Source: Ruminococcaceae bacterium UBA7080 (GTDB lineage Bacteria > Bacillota > Clostridia > Oscillospirales > Acutalibacteraceae). Taken from it: a stretch of DNA of 64,000 nucleotides. This document shows, one piece after another, positions 1-7,892 of the stretch (position 1 is its first letter; every line of letters starts with the position of its first letter). The stretch lies in NCBI GenBank assembly GCA_002493595.1, contig DKZG01000014.1, positions 1 through 64,000 of the forward strand. The letters run 5' to 3'. The notes under the pieces are model-generated. The model saw only the letters and a list, made by a program, of their open reading frames with translations. It searched no databases and was not told the origin of the DNA. The position numbers and the translations under genes were made by a program.

Positions 1-2
1 AC

Positions 3-77
3 GGCACCATAGCCAAGTGGTAAGGCAGAGCTCTGCAAAAGCTTTATGCCCCAGTTCAAATCTGGGTGGTGCCTCCA
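3..77 (+). tRNA. tRNA-Cys (GCA)
   Basis: Full cloverleaf read by eye. The acceptor stem GGCACCA (3-9) pairs with TGGTGCC (67-73), the discriminator is T74 as expected for cysteine, and CCA is encoded (75-77). The anticodon loop CTGCAAA gives anticodon GCA. The T arm is CCCAG/CTGGG around TTCAAAT. The window starts two bases upstream, so whether it closes a longer tRNA cluster cannot be seen. Confidence 0.97.
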
Positions 78-80
78 ATA

Positions 81-110
81 AAAGACCTGTTATCAGGTCT
101 TTTTTATTTT
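81..110 (+). terminator. Intrinsic terminator after tRNA-Cys
   Basis: AAAGACCTG (81-89), loop TTAT, CAGGTCTTT (94-102), followed by a T-rich tract to 110. It lies immediately 3' of tRNA-Cys and ends that transcript before the arabinose operon. Confidence 0.9.
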
Positions 111-197
111 TTATGCAACACTTTGAGTTTTTTGATGCACTTAAAATTAGAAGAAAGATTTTCCAATATTATTTATTCAATTTTTATGTAATTTATA

Positions 198-226
198 TTG
201 AAAAAATCTTTATTATAATATAAAAT
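198..226 (+). promoter_or_regulatory. Candidate SigA promoter of the ara operon
   Basis: TTGAAA (198-203), 17 bp spacer, TAAAAT (221-226), 40 bp upstream of the araB start. The surroundings are very AT-rich, so chance matches are likely. I saw no clear AraR-type operator palindrome. Confidence 0.35.
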
Positions 227-265
227 AATACTGCTATCCTATTGATATTTATTAGAGGTAATCTT

Positions 266-1843
266 ATGGCAGTCTATACTTTAAACGGCAGTGAGTCACT
301 TGGTATTGAATTTGGCTCAACAAGAATAAAAGCAGTTTTGATAGATGAAAATTTTAATCCTATTGCAACCGGGAGTCACAATTGGGAGAATAAGCTTATC
401 GACGGTATATGGACATATAGCCTTGATGACGTATGGTCGGGCCTGCAGGATGCGTATGCTAATCTTAACAGTGATGTTTATAAAAAATTTGGTGTAAAAA
501 TTACTCGGCTTAACTCTATCGGTTTTTCGGCAATGATGCACGGATATTTACCCTTTGACAGTAGTGGTAATCCATTGACGGAATTTAGAACCTGGCGAAA
601 TACGATGACGAGCGATGCTTCGAAAGAGCTTACAGCGTTATTTAAATTTAATATTCCTCAACGATGGAGTATAGCTCATCTTTATCAAGCTGTTATTAAC
701 AATGAACCACATATAAACAGTATTTCGTTTTTAACAACACTTGCCGGCTATGTTCATTGGCATCTCAGTGGTGAAAAAGTTTTAGGAATTGGCGAAGCAT
801 CAGGTATGTTTCCGATAAACAGTGAAGCAAATAACTATGATGCCGAAATGATGAAAGCCTTTGACATTTTGTTAGCAGAAAGAAATATTCCTTGGAAGCT
901 TAATGAAATTTTGCCTAAAGTTTTGCCTGCTGGTGAGAAAGCCGGATTCCTTACGCAGGAGGGAGCACGCCTTATAGACCCTACCGGTACACTTAAGCCG
1001 GGGGCGGTTTTGTGCCCTCCGGAGGGAGATGCCGGTACCGGTATGGTTGCTACAAACAGCGTAAGAGTTAAAACCGGTAATGTTTCTGCAGGTACTTCTA
1101 TATTTTCAATGATTGTACTTGACAAGCTTCTCTCAAAGGTTTATGAAGAAATTGATATGGTAACTACCCCCACCGGTAAGCCGGTAGCAATGGTGCATTG
1201 TAATAACTGCTGCACCGATCTGGATTGCTGGATCAGTCTTTTTATTCAGTTTTCCGATATGGCAGGCGTTAAGCTCAAAAAATCTCAAATTTATGACATG
1301 CTGTATCATGCAGCGCTTGAAGGCGATAAGTCATGCGGCGGAATCGTATCCTTTAATTATTTTTCGGGTGAGCCTGTTACTAAACTTAGCGGTGGAAGAC
1401 CGCTTCTTGTAAGAAACGAAAAATGTAATTTTAATCTTTCAAATTTTATTCGAGCACAAATTTACTCTGCTATGGCATCCCTTAAAATCGGAATGGATAT
1501 TTTAAAGAATGAGAAGGTTGATATAGATACACTTATGGGTCACGGAGGCCTGTTTAAAACCAAGTATGTGGGACAAAAGCTCATGGCCGGTGCAATGGAT
1601 ACTCCTGTTGCAGTTATGGAAACTGCAGGTGAGGGCGGAGCCTGGGGTGCTGCTATACTTGCGAAATATACTGCTGACGCCGTGAATCAGCCTCTTGAAG
1701 ATTATCTTGATGAAAGAGTGTTCAGTAAGTATAAAAGTACGGTTGAAGAGCCTGACCGAGATGATGTCCGAGGTTTTGAAGAGTATATGCAATTATATAA
1801 AAAAGCAATCGCTGTTGAAGAAACAGCTGTTAAGACAATTTAA
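266..1843 (+). CDS. araB: FGGY-family sugar kinase, probable L-ribulokinase
   Basis: A 525-residue FGGY carbohydrate kinase of xylulokinase-like type. The N-terminal phosphate-binding segment GIEFGSTRIKA is at about residues 13-23, and the motif EGDAGTG carries the likely catalytic Asp255. Because the next genes are araA and araD, I infer that it phosphorylates L-ribulose with ATP in cytoplasmic arabinose catabolism; sequence alone does not exclude xylulokinase activity. An upstream in-frame ATG at 242 has no ribosome site, whereas ATG 266 is preceded by AGAGGT. The stop codon TAA (1841-1843) overlaps the Shine-Dalgarno of araA, which suggests coupled translation. No transporter or regulator of the pathway is visible in the window. 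Confidence 0.85.
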   Translation: MAVYTLNGSESLGIEFGSTRIKAVLIDENFNPIATGSHNWENKLIDGIWTYSLDDVWSGLQDAYANLNSDVYKKFGVKITRLNSIGFSAMMHGYLPFDSSGNPLTEFRTWRNTMTSDASKELTALFKFNIPQRWSIAHLYQAVINNEPHINSISFLTTLAGYVHWHLSGEKVLGIGEASGMFPINSEANNYDAEMMKAFDILLAERNIPWKLNEILPKVLPAGEKAGFLTQEGARLIDPTGTLKPGAVLCPPEGDAGTGMVATNSVRVKTGNVSAGTSIFSMIVLDKLLSKVYEEIDMVTTPTGKPVAMVHCNNCCTDLDCWISLFIQFSDMAGVKLKKSQIYDMLYHAALEGDKSCGGIVSFNYFSGEPVTKLSGGRPLLVRNEKCNFNLSNFIRAQIYSAMASLKIGMDILKNEKVDIDTLMGHGGLFKTKYVGQKLMAGAMDTPVAVMETAGEGGAWGAAILAKYTADAVNQPLEDYLDERVFSKYKSTVEEPDRDDVRGFEEYMQLYKKAIAVEETAVKTI

Positions 1844-1858
1844 GGAGATTAATGTATT

Positions 1859-3334
1859 ATGGCTCTTAATGATTATAAATTTTGGTTTGTTGTGGGTACG
1901 CAGCATTTGTATGGAGAAGAAATTTTTGAAGACATCAATTCTCATGCCTGCGAAATGTGCAAAGCGTGGTCTGACAAGCTTTCTTGTGAAGTAATTGCCA
2001 AGCCGTGTGTTAAAACATCTGCAGAAATTCTTGAAATAATGCGCCGGGCCAATGCGGATTGCAGCTGTGCTGGTGTTATTACCTGGATGCATACCTTTTC
2101 ACCGTCAAAAATGTGGATTGCAGGTCTTAATGAGCTTTCAAAGCCATATCTTCATGTGAATACACAATACAACAGAGATATTCCATGGGATAAAATTGAT
2201 ATGGACTTTATGAATCTTAATCAGTCTGCTCATGGTGACAGGGAACACGGGTATATTCATTCCAGAATGAGAAAAAAGGTTAAAGTGGCGGCAGGCTATT
2301 GGAAGGATGAGCTGTTTTGCCAAAAGATAGATATTTGGATGCGTGCAGCAGTGGGTGCTGCTGAATCAAGAAAACTAAGAGTTTTGCGTATATCCGATAA
2401 CATGAGAAACGTTGCAGTTACCGACGGTGATAAAATTGAGGCCCAGATTAAGCTGGGATGGCAGGTTGATCATTACGGAGTAGGGGATATAATAAAGCTG
2501 GTTGATGCTGTTGATGAAAAGGAAATTGATATCCAAATGTCAGAATATGAAAAATATTATGATATGGATACAGATAATATAGACGCTGTACGTTATCAAG
2601 CCAGAGAAGAGATTGCATTAAAAAAATTCCTTGATGAGAATGGCTTCGGTGCTTTTCACACGAATTTTGAGGATTTGCAGCAGCTTAAGCAGCTTCCGGG
2701 TCTTGCAGCTCAGGATTTAATGAGACAGGGATACGGTTTTGGTGCCGAGGGTGACTGGAAGGTTGCAGCAATGACTCGAATTATGAAGCTGATGGCTGAA
2801 GGTATGAAGGGCGGGGGTACAGCCTTTATGGAGGATTATACCTATCACTTCGAGCCGGGAAACGAGATGCTGTTAGGTTCGCATATGTTGGAGGTTTGTC
2901 CGACAATTGCTGCGGATAAACCTAAGATCCAGGTGCATCCATTGAGCATTGGCGACAGAGAGGATCCCGCTCGATTGGTATTTAAAGCCCAGACGGGTAA
3001 TGCGATTGTAGTTACGCTTGTTGATATGGGTGACAGGCTAAGAATGATTGTTAATGATGTTGTTTGCAAAATGCAGGAAAATGATATGCCCAATCTTCCC
3101 GTAGCAGGTGTTTTGTGGAAACCGCTGCCCTGTCTTCAAACTTCAGCTGAAGCGTGGATTTATGCCGGCGGTGCGCATCATTCTGTTTTATCATATACAC
3201 TTACAGCTGATCATATGAGAGATTTTGCCGAAATTATGGATATTGAATTTATTCATATTAATAAAGATACAGAGATTAACGCATTCAAAAAAGAGCTGTT
3301 TTATAATGATGTTGCATATAGGCTCAAAATGTAA
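1859..3334 (+). CDS. araA: L-arabinose isomerase
   Basis: A 491-residue protein, close to the usual length of about 500. It opens with the characteristic WFVVGTQHLYGEE stretch, has a GDWKVAAMTRIMK segment with a following Glu-rich FMEDYTYHFEPGNE stretch, and ends with GGAHHSVLSY, which contains a conserved active-site His. It converts L-arabinose to L-ribulose with a divalent metal in the cytoplasm, the step before AraB. AAGGAG (1842-1847) lies 11 bases before ATG 1859. A nearer ATG at 1852 is out of frame. It sits 15 bp after araB and 11 bp before araD, clearly one operon. Confidence 0.97.
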   Translation: MALNDYKFWFVVGTQHLYGEEIFEDINSHACEMCKAWSDKLSCEVIAKPCVKTSAEILEIMRRANADCSCAGVITWMHTFSPSKMWIAGLNELSKPYLHVNTQYNRDIPWDKIDMDFMNLNQSAHGDREHGYIHSRMRKKVKVAAGYWKDELFCQKIDIWMRAAVGAAESRKLRVLRISDNMRNVAVTDGDKIEAQIKLGWQVDHYGVGDIIKLVDAVDEKEIDIQMSEYEKYYDMDTDNIDAVRYQAREEIALKKFLDENGFGAFHTNFEDLQQLKQLPGLAAQDLMRQGYGFGAEGDWKVAAMTRIMKLMAEGMKGGGTAFMEDYTYHFEPGNEMLLGSHMLEVCPTIAADKPKIQVHPLSIGDREDPARLVFKAQTGNAIVVTLVDMGDRLRMIVNDVVCKMQENDMPNLPVAGVLWKPLPCLQTSAEAWIYAGGAHHSVLSYTLTADHMRDFAEIMDIEFIHINKDTEINAFKKELFYNDVAYRLKM

Positions 3335-3345
3335 GGTGGCAAAAA

Positions 3346-4053
3346 ATGCTTGATGAATTAAAAGAAAAGGTTTTTAAAGCGAATTTACAGCTTGTTAAAT
3401 ATGGTTTAGTTGTTTTGACCTGGGGAAATGTTTCTGCAATAGATAAAAAAACAAATCTTATTGTAATAAAACCGTCAGGTGTTGCGTATGATATTATGAA
3501 AGCTTCTGACATGGTTGTTGTGGACTTGCAGGGAAATAGAGTTGAAGGCGAGCTTAATCCTTCATCAGATACCCCAACACATATTGAGCTTTATAAAGCG
3601 TTTGAAGGGATCGGCAGCATCGTGCATACCCACTCGTCTTGGGCGTGTTCTTGGGCTCAGGCCGGTTGTGATATACCTGCTTATGGAACGACTCATGCTG
3701 ATTTTGCCAATTGTGATATTCCCTGTGCAAGAGGTTTAACCAAAGATGAAGTTAACAGTGAGTATGAAGTGAATACAGGTAAAGTTATTGTAGAGGAATT
3801 CTCAAGGCGTTCAATAAATCCCGAAGAGTGTCCGGCTGTGCTGATTCACCGGCATGGACCTTTTGTTTGGGGAACAGATCCCGTTAAGGCAGTTGAAAAT
3901 GCACTTGTTCTCGAAGAAATCGCTAAGATGGCAAGCCGAACGCAGCAATTAGCGCAGTATGGCAAATCTTCTGATATTGGAATTGAACAGTATCTTCTGG
4001 ATAAGCATTATCAAAGGAAGCATGGAAAGAATGCTTATTATGGACAAAAATAA
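3346..4053 (+). CDS. araD: L-ribulose-5-phosphate 4-epimerase
   Basis: A 235-residue class II aldolase/adducin-family protein, near the 231 residues of typical AraD. The zinc ligands are visible as HTH (His94 and His96) and within IHRHGPF (His168/His170). The N-terminal TWGNVSAID segment binds the phosphate. It converts L-ribulose 5-phosphate to D-xylulose 5-phosphate, passing arabinose carbon to the pentose phosphate pathway. The Shine-Dalgarno AAGGTGG overlaps the araA stop codon. Completes a compact B-A-D order, which differs from the AraA-first order of Bacillus. Confidence 0.95.
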   Translation: MLDELKEKVFKANLQLVKYGLVVLTWGNVSAIDKKTNLIVIKPSGVAYDIMKASDMVVVDLQGNRVEGELNPSSDTPTHIELYKAFEGIGSIVHTHSSWACSWAQAGCDIPAYGTTHADFANCDIPCARGLTKDEVNSEYEVNTGKVIVEEFSRRSINPEECPAVLIHRHGPFVWGTDPVKAVENALVLEEIAKMASRTQQLAQYGKSSDIGIEQYLLDKHYQRKHGKNAYYGQK

Positions 4054-4071
4054 TAGTTTAGGAGAATAAAA

Positions 4072-5817
4072 ATGAATAAGAAATTATCTTTAATCCTTGC
4101 TTTGGCAGTTATGCTGATTTGCTCTCTTTTTGCATTTCATGCATTTGCTGAAGATGGTACAGGTACTACACTCCCCGATGTGCCTCCTGTTGCTGAGCAA
4201 ATTGCTATCGGCAGCAGCAATACATCAATCAGTCTCAGCACAAGCTCTTATAGTTATAATGGTAAAGCAAAGACACCTGCTGTTACTGTTAAATTTACCG
4301 GCAGCGGCAGCAAAGCGATTACGCTTTCAAAAGGCGTTGACTATAAAGTGAGCTATTCGAACAATATCAATGCAGGTAAAGCAACTGTCAAGATTGAAGG
4401 TATAGGTGATTACAGCGGTACAGTAATCAAAAATTTCACGATAAAACCTGTCAGCGTTGCATCAAAATCTGTTTCTGTTTCTTTGAGCTATTATAATGGA
4501 GTTTATTCCGGTAAAAGCAAAACACCAATACCGACTGTGTATTGGAATAATGGCAAATCAAAAGTCAAACTGGTTAAAGGACGCGATTATACAGTTTCAT
4601 ATTCTAATAATAAAAATATGGGAAAGGCAACTGTAATTATTAAGGGAATTAAAAACTTTAATTCAACAGTGAAAAAGGATTTTAAAATTCTTCCAAAGCA
4701 GACTACCGGTCTTAAAATTTCCGGCACATCCGTAAATTCTGTTTCCTTAAAATGGTCAAAGCAAAGTTATGTTTCAGGCTATCAGGTATTAAGATATGAT
4801 GCAGACAAAAAGAAATTTGTTCAGGTAAAGCGCTTGTCTGCAAATGCTACAAGCTGTACTGTTTCAGGTCTCGGTTCGGCAACTTCTTATCGTTTTAAGG
4901 TAAGAGCGTTTAAGCAGCTCAGTGACGGTAAAACAAATTATTACGGTGCTTACAGCTCTGAGGCTTCGACAGTAACGAAGCCTGCTCGTGTTACTCTAAC
5001 CTCTGTGACCAAGAGTGGTTCTTCAATTCGTGTGGAATGGAAAAAGACAAAAGCATCAGGCTATCATATTTATTACAGCACGGACAGCAAATTTAAAAAG
5101 AATGTAAAAAAGATAACAGTGAAAGGCTCTTCAAAGACCTCATATAAAATTAATAAAGTAAATAAAAAGGCTACTTATTATGTAAAGGTAAGAGCTTATT
5201 ATAATCATAATAAATCAACACTTATAGGTGCGTTCAGCTCAAGCTTAAGTACATATTATTCAAATCTTTATGCTTCCTATACATCGAATTATGTCAATAA
5301 TGCCAATAGAACAAATAACCTTAAAATAGCTTCAAAAGCTATTTCGGGTACAATTATTAAGCCCGGTCAGACTTTTTCATTTAATAATGTGGTAGGTCCT
5401 CGTACATCTTCCAGAGGATATAAGGCAGCTCCTGTCTTTTCATCTTCCACAAACACTGAGGATGGAATCGGCGGAGGTATTTGTCAGGTTGCATCTACCA
5501 TGTTTAATTGTGCATTAAATGCAAATGTGGGCATTGTTGAGCGGCATCAGCATTCACAAAGAGTATCTTATGTTCCTTTAGGCAGAGATGCTGCTATTTA
5601 TGGTACAGTACAGGATTTCAGATGGAAGAACACTACCAAATATCCTATCAGAGTTGTTATGACTGTTAAAAATGGCAAAATTACTTGCAGTTTCTATACT
5701 TGTGCAAAGGTCAAGCCGGCTAAGGTTGCCTTAAAAGTTTCAAGAAGCGGTAAGAATTTTACGCTCAGAAGAAGTGTGAATGGCAGGGTAAATTATACTT
5801 GCAAGTCAAAATATTAA
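4072..5817 (+). CDS. Secreted VanW-domain protein with Ig-like and fibronectin type III repeats
   Basis: A 581-residue exported protein. A signal peptide of about 26 residues (lysines, a hydrophobic run, cleavage near AFHAFA) is followed by two similar Ig-like repeats (about 48-125 and 130-208, each ending in a YSNN...GKATV..KG/EG pattern), two fibronectin type III-like domains (about 211-395), then a VanW domain (about 425-550) with NNVVGPRT and GGGICQVASTMFN. VanW domains are common in clostridial surface proteins but their biochemical role is unsettled. There is no sortase motif or membrane anchor at the C-terminus. AGGAG lies before ATG 4072, only 18 bp after araD, so it is probably cotranscribed with the arabinose genes; a link to arabinose-containing polymers or cell wall is only inference. 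Confidence 0.85.
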   Translation: MNKKLSLILALAVMLICSLFAFHAFAEDGTGTTLPDVPPVAEQIAIGSSNTSISLSTSSYSYNGKAKTPAVTVKFTGSGSKAITLSKGVDYKVSYSNNINAGKATVKIEGIGDYSGTVIKNFTIKPVSVASKSVSVSLSYYNGVYSGKSKTPIPTVYWNNGKSKVKLVKGRDYTVSYSNNKNMGKATVIIKGIKNFNSTVKKDFKILPKQTTGLKISGTSVNSVSLKWSKQSYVSGYQVLRYDADKKKFVQVKRLSANATSCTVSGLGSATSYRFKVRAFKQLSDGKTNYYGAYSSEASTVTKPARVTLTSVTKSGSSIRVEWKKTKASGYHIYYSTDSKFKKNVKKITVKGSSKTSYKINKVNKKATYYVKVRAYYNHNKSTLIGAFSSSLSTYYSNLYASYTSNYVNNANRTNNLKIASKAISGTIIKPGQTFSFNNVVGPRTSSRGYKAAPVFSSSTNTEDGIGGGICQVASTMFNCALNANVGIVERHQHSQRVSYVPLGRDAAIYGTVQDFRWKNTTKYPIRVVMTVKNGKITCSFYTCAKVKPAKVALKVSRSGKNFTLRRSVNGRVNYTCKSKY

Positions 5818-5831
5818 TCTTTATATAGAAT

Positions 5832-5880
5832 AAAAGCAACAACCTCGGCAAGTGAACAAGTCAAGGCTGTTGCTTTTAAT
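5832..5880 (+). terminator. Terminator of the ara operon
   Basis: AAAAGCAACA (5832-5841) pairs with TGTTGCTTTT (5868-5877), with further CC/GG pairing inside, 15 bp past the stop of the VanW gene. Ends with four T, then AATT. Confidence 0.65.
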
Positions 5881-5925
5881 TCCGTCCTTATTTAAACTAA
5901 AGGATTATAAATTGTATTTTTTTAA

Positions 5926-5964
5926 AATTTATCCCACGGCAAACCAAATGCCGTGGGATAAATT
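5926..5964 (-). terminator. Strong hairpin at the 3' end of the leftward epimerase gene
   Basis: AATTTATCCCACGGCA pairs perfectly with TGCCGTGGGATAAATT around a 7-base loop, 6 bp past the stop codon of the leftward gene. In the leftward transcript the downstream tract is A-rich rather than U-rich, so termination may rely on the U-rich end of the stem; otherwise it is a 3' stabilising hairpin. Confidence 0.5.
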
Positions 5965-5970
5965 AATATA

Positions 5971-7533
5971 TTATCTCTTAATATCGTCCCATTTAACGCC
6001 GTTAATGTGGAAGAGATCATCAAATTTATAAACATTATGCTCTTCCTTAGTGTGGCTCGGATACCATACCTGTGCAAAGAATGGGTTAGTTTTAGCAACC
6101 TCATCATAGTTCCATTCCTTCTGAGGAATGTAGCACTCAGGACACCAGTGACCGCCAAGAAGGATAAGAGCAGGTGATGCTTCAAATTCTGCACCGCAAA
6201 GTCCGCATTTCCACTTAAGCTTTGTAGCCATATCGCCTTTTGTCATGGTTTCACTTAAGCATTCGCCGCCACGGAATTTAGCTGCCATCTTCATGTCTTC
6301 GATATCGAGCTCAGACTCAGGCTTTGTTTCATCATAACCATGGTCAAGCTTAAACTGTTCAGCAGCACTGTTATCCTTATCAAACTTGATAATGTTGAAA
6401 TCTTCCCATTTTGTCGGAAGCTTTTCCCAATCAGCTTTTGAGCCATAGTAAGCACTCATACGAACCTTATCATCCTTAGCAGCCCAATCAAGAGTACCGA
6501 AATCAGGAGTTTGTGCAATTTTCTTCATGAATGGCTTTGCACATGCAGCAACAAGGTTCTTAGGAAGGTATCTTGGTATTTTAAAATAGAACTCAACCTG
6601 ATCAGCAAGACGATTGAAATATTCCTGAACAGGGAGATTTTCACGGAAGTGAAGGAAATCTTCAAGCTTGTCACCATCAGCATAGAACTGACCATGGAAA
6701 TTCTTTGTAATAAACCAATTCGGCTCGAAAAGCTTTTCAGGACCTGCAAGACCGAGTGTACCGAGAAGGAGACACTCAAATTCATAGTTAGAAATTCTGT
6801 ATTCCTTACCTGAACCGATATTAAAGAAGTGATTCCAGAAGTCAGAACCGAGATTACCTTTTTTATCTTCAAGAACAAGATTGCACATAAGTCGGCCTGA
6901 ATCTTCAACTGTACACCATTCCAGAACACCATTAATCGGTACGTGGAACATAATCGGATCCATATTCTTTAAGATGTTTGGATAAAGAATTCCGGACTGA
7001 CGCATTACAACCCAGTTTTTGATACCGCTTTCAACAAAAGTACGCTCTGCAACTGTCTTTGAAATTGCATAATGGTCATAGATAGAAATTTTAATTGGGT
7101 CACCGCAGCGTCCCCAGTGAATCGGATAGTTACGACCGCCTGTTTCAGCAACTGTACCTATGTAGCAAACCTTAACAGCATCCGGATCAGGCTGAGCAAG
7201 TACAGCCTTGCAGATACTCTGTGCAGCGCCGATATTTGTTGCCTGTGTTCTGTAAGGTTTCCAGTCAGCAGTAGGGGATACCATGCCGCCTACGTGAAGA
7301 ACATAATCTGAGCCGGTTACACCCTCAAGAATTGAGTCGTAATCAGTAAGGTCACCCCAAACAATCTTTACGTTCGGCTTAGCCATAAGACCCTTTAATT
7401 TTTCTTCATTCTTCGGACTTTTACGAGCAAGCATCTTGATGTTGATGTCGCTTGGGTGCTTGAGCATTTCCTGCACAGCAGCCCAGCCCATATTACCGGT
7501 ACCGCCGGTAATAAATACGGTTTTCTTTGACAT
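5971..7533 (-). CDS. NAD(P)-dependent epimerase/reductase with C-terminal zinc ribbon
   Basis: A 520-residue extended short-chain dehydrogenase. The N-terminal nucleotide motif TGGTGNMG lies at about residues 8-15, and a Tyr-x-x-x-Lys pair is plausible in YAISK. After the Rossmann and substrate domains (to about residue 330) come about 110 residues of unassigned sequence, then a rubredoxin-like zinc ribbon with C443xxC446 and C464xxC467. NAD-dependent epimerases act on nucleotide sugars or related carbonyl substrates; the substrate cannot be read here. ATG 7533 is preceded by AAGGAGG (7541-7547); an in-frame ATG further upstream has no ribosome site. A monocistronic gene with its own promoter, divergent from metK. 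Confidence 0.75.
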   Translation of the reverse strand: MSKKTVFITGGTGNMGWAAVQEMLKHPSDINIKMLARKSPKNEEKLKGLMAKPNVKIVWGDLTDYDSILEGVTGSDYVLHVGGMVSPTADWKPYRTQATNIGAAQSICKAVLAQPDPDAVKVCYIGTVAETGGRNYPIHWGRCGDPIKISIYDHYAISKTVAERTFVESGIKNWVVMRQSGILYPNILKNMDPIMFHVPINGVLEWCTVEDSGRLMCNLVLEDKKGNLGSDFWNHFFNIGSGKEYRISNYEFECLLLGTLGLAGPEKLFEPNWFITKNFHGQFYADGDKLEDFLHFRENLPVQEYFNRLADQVEFYFKIPRYLPKNLVAACAKPFMKKIAQTPDFGTLDWAAKDDKVRMSAYYGSKADWEKLPTKWEDFNIIKFDKDNSAAEQFKLDHGYDETKPESELDIEDMKMAAKFRGGECLSETMTKGDMATKLKWKCGLCGAEFEASPALILLGGHWCPECYIPQKEWNYDEVAKTNPFFAQVWYPSHTKEEHNVYKFDDLFHINGVKWDDIKR

Positions 7534-7579
7534 AATTTTTCCTCCTTGATGTGCTTTCGCATAAATTACATACAACTAA

Positions 7580-7608
7580 ATTATAAACTAATTATAAACA
7601 AATTGCAA
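7580..7608 (-). promoter_or_regulatory. SigA promoter of the leftward epimerase gene
   Basis: On the minus strand TTGCAA (7608-7603), 17 bp spacer, TATAAT (7585-7580), about 47 bp upstream of the start codon. A second TATAAT-like box occurs at 7591-7597. Confidence 0.7.
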
Positions 7609-7688
7609 CACTATTCATGAAAAATATCAGGAATAATTTGATGTTTTTATTAATAAATTTATAATACTAAATTATATATAAATAACTG

Positions 7689-7717
7689 TTGACAAGATTC
7701 ATACTTTGATGTATTAT
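7689..7717 (+). promoter_or_regulatory. SigA promoter of metK and its riboswitch
   Basis: TTGACA (7689-7694), 17 bp spacer, TATTAT (7712-7717). The predicted start at about 7724 lies just upstream of the riboswitch P1 stem. Confidence 0.85.
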
Positions 7718-7734
7718 TTAAGAAATGAATATTG

Positions 7735-7825
7735 CTTATCAAGAGTGGCTGAGGGACAGGCCCTGTGATGCCACAGCAACCTGCTTTTTGTAAGGTGCTA
7801 ATACCTGCGTACACCGAGTGATGAG
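7735..7825 (+). promoter_or_regulatory. SAM-I (S-box) riboswitch
   Basis: S-box aptamer: P1 CTTATC (7735-7740) pairs with GATGAG (7820-7825, one G-U pair). It contains the hallmark strings TATCAAGAG, GAGGGAC, GGCCC, GCAACC and AAGGTGCTAATACCTGC. P2 is formed by GTGGC/GCCAC, a compensated variant of the usual bases. An intrinsic terminator follows nine bases downstream, so high S-adenosylmethionine should stop transcription of metK, the synthetase that makes it. Confidence 0.97.
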
Positions 7826-7833
7826 GTTTTTTG

Positions 7834-7862
7834 ACACACATACTCGCCTATGTGTGTTTTTT
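7834..7862 (+). terminator. Riboswitch-controlled attenuator terminator
   Basis: ACACACAT (7834-7841), loop ACTCGCCT, ATGTGTGT (7850-7857), then a T tract. It lies between the SAM-I aptamer and the metK ribosome binding site and is the expected expression platform. Confidence 0.88.
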
Positions 7863-7892
7863 ATTATTTATGTTCATAAAGGAGAGAATATA

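Noticed and set aside
17..223. 68-codon ORF at the window start
   Set aside because: It begins inside tRNA-Cys and crosses its terminator.
6525..6932. 135-codon leftward ORF
   Set aside because: Shadow in another frame of the epimerase gene, whose motifs and ribosome site are clear.
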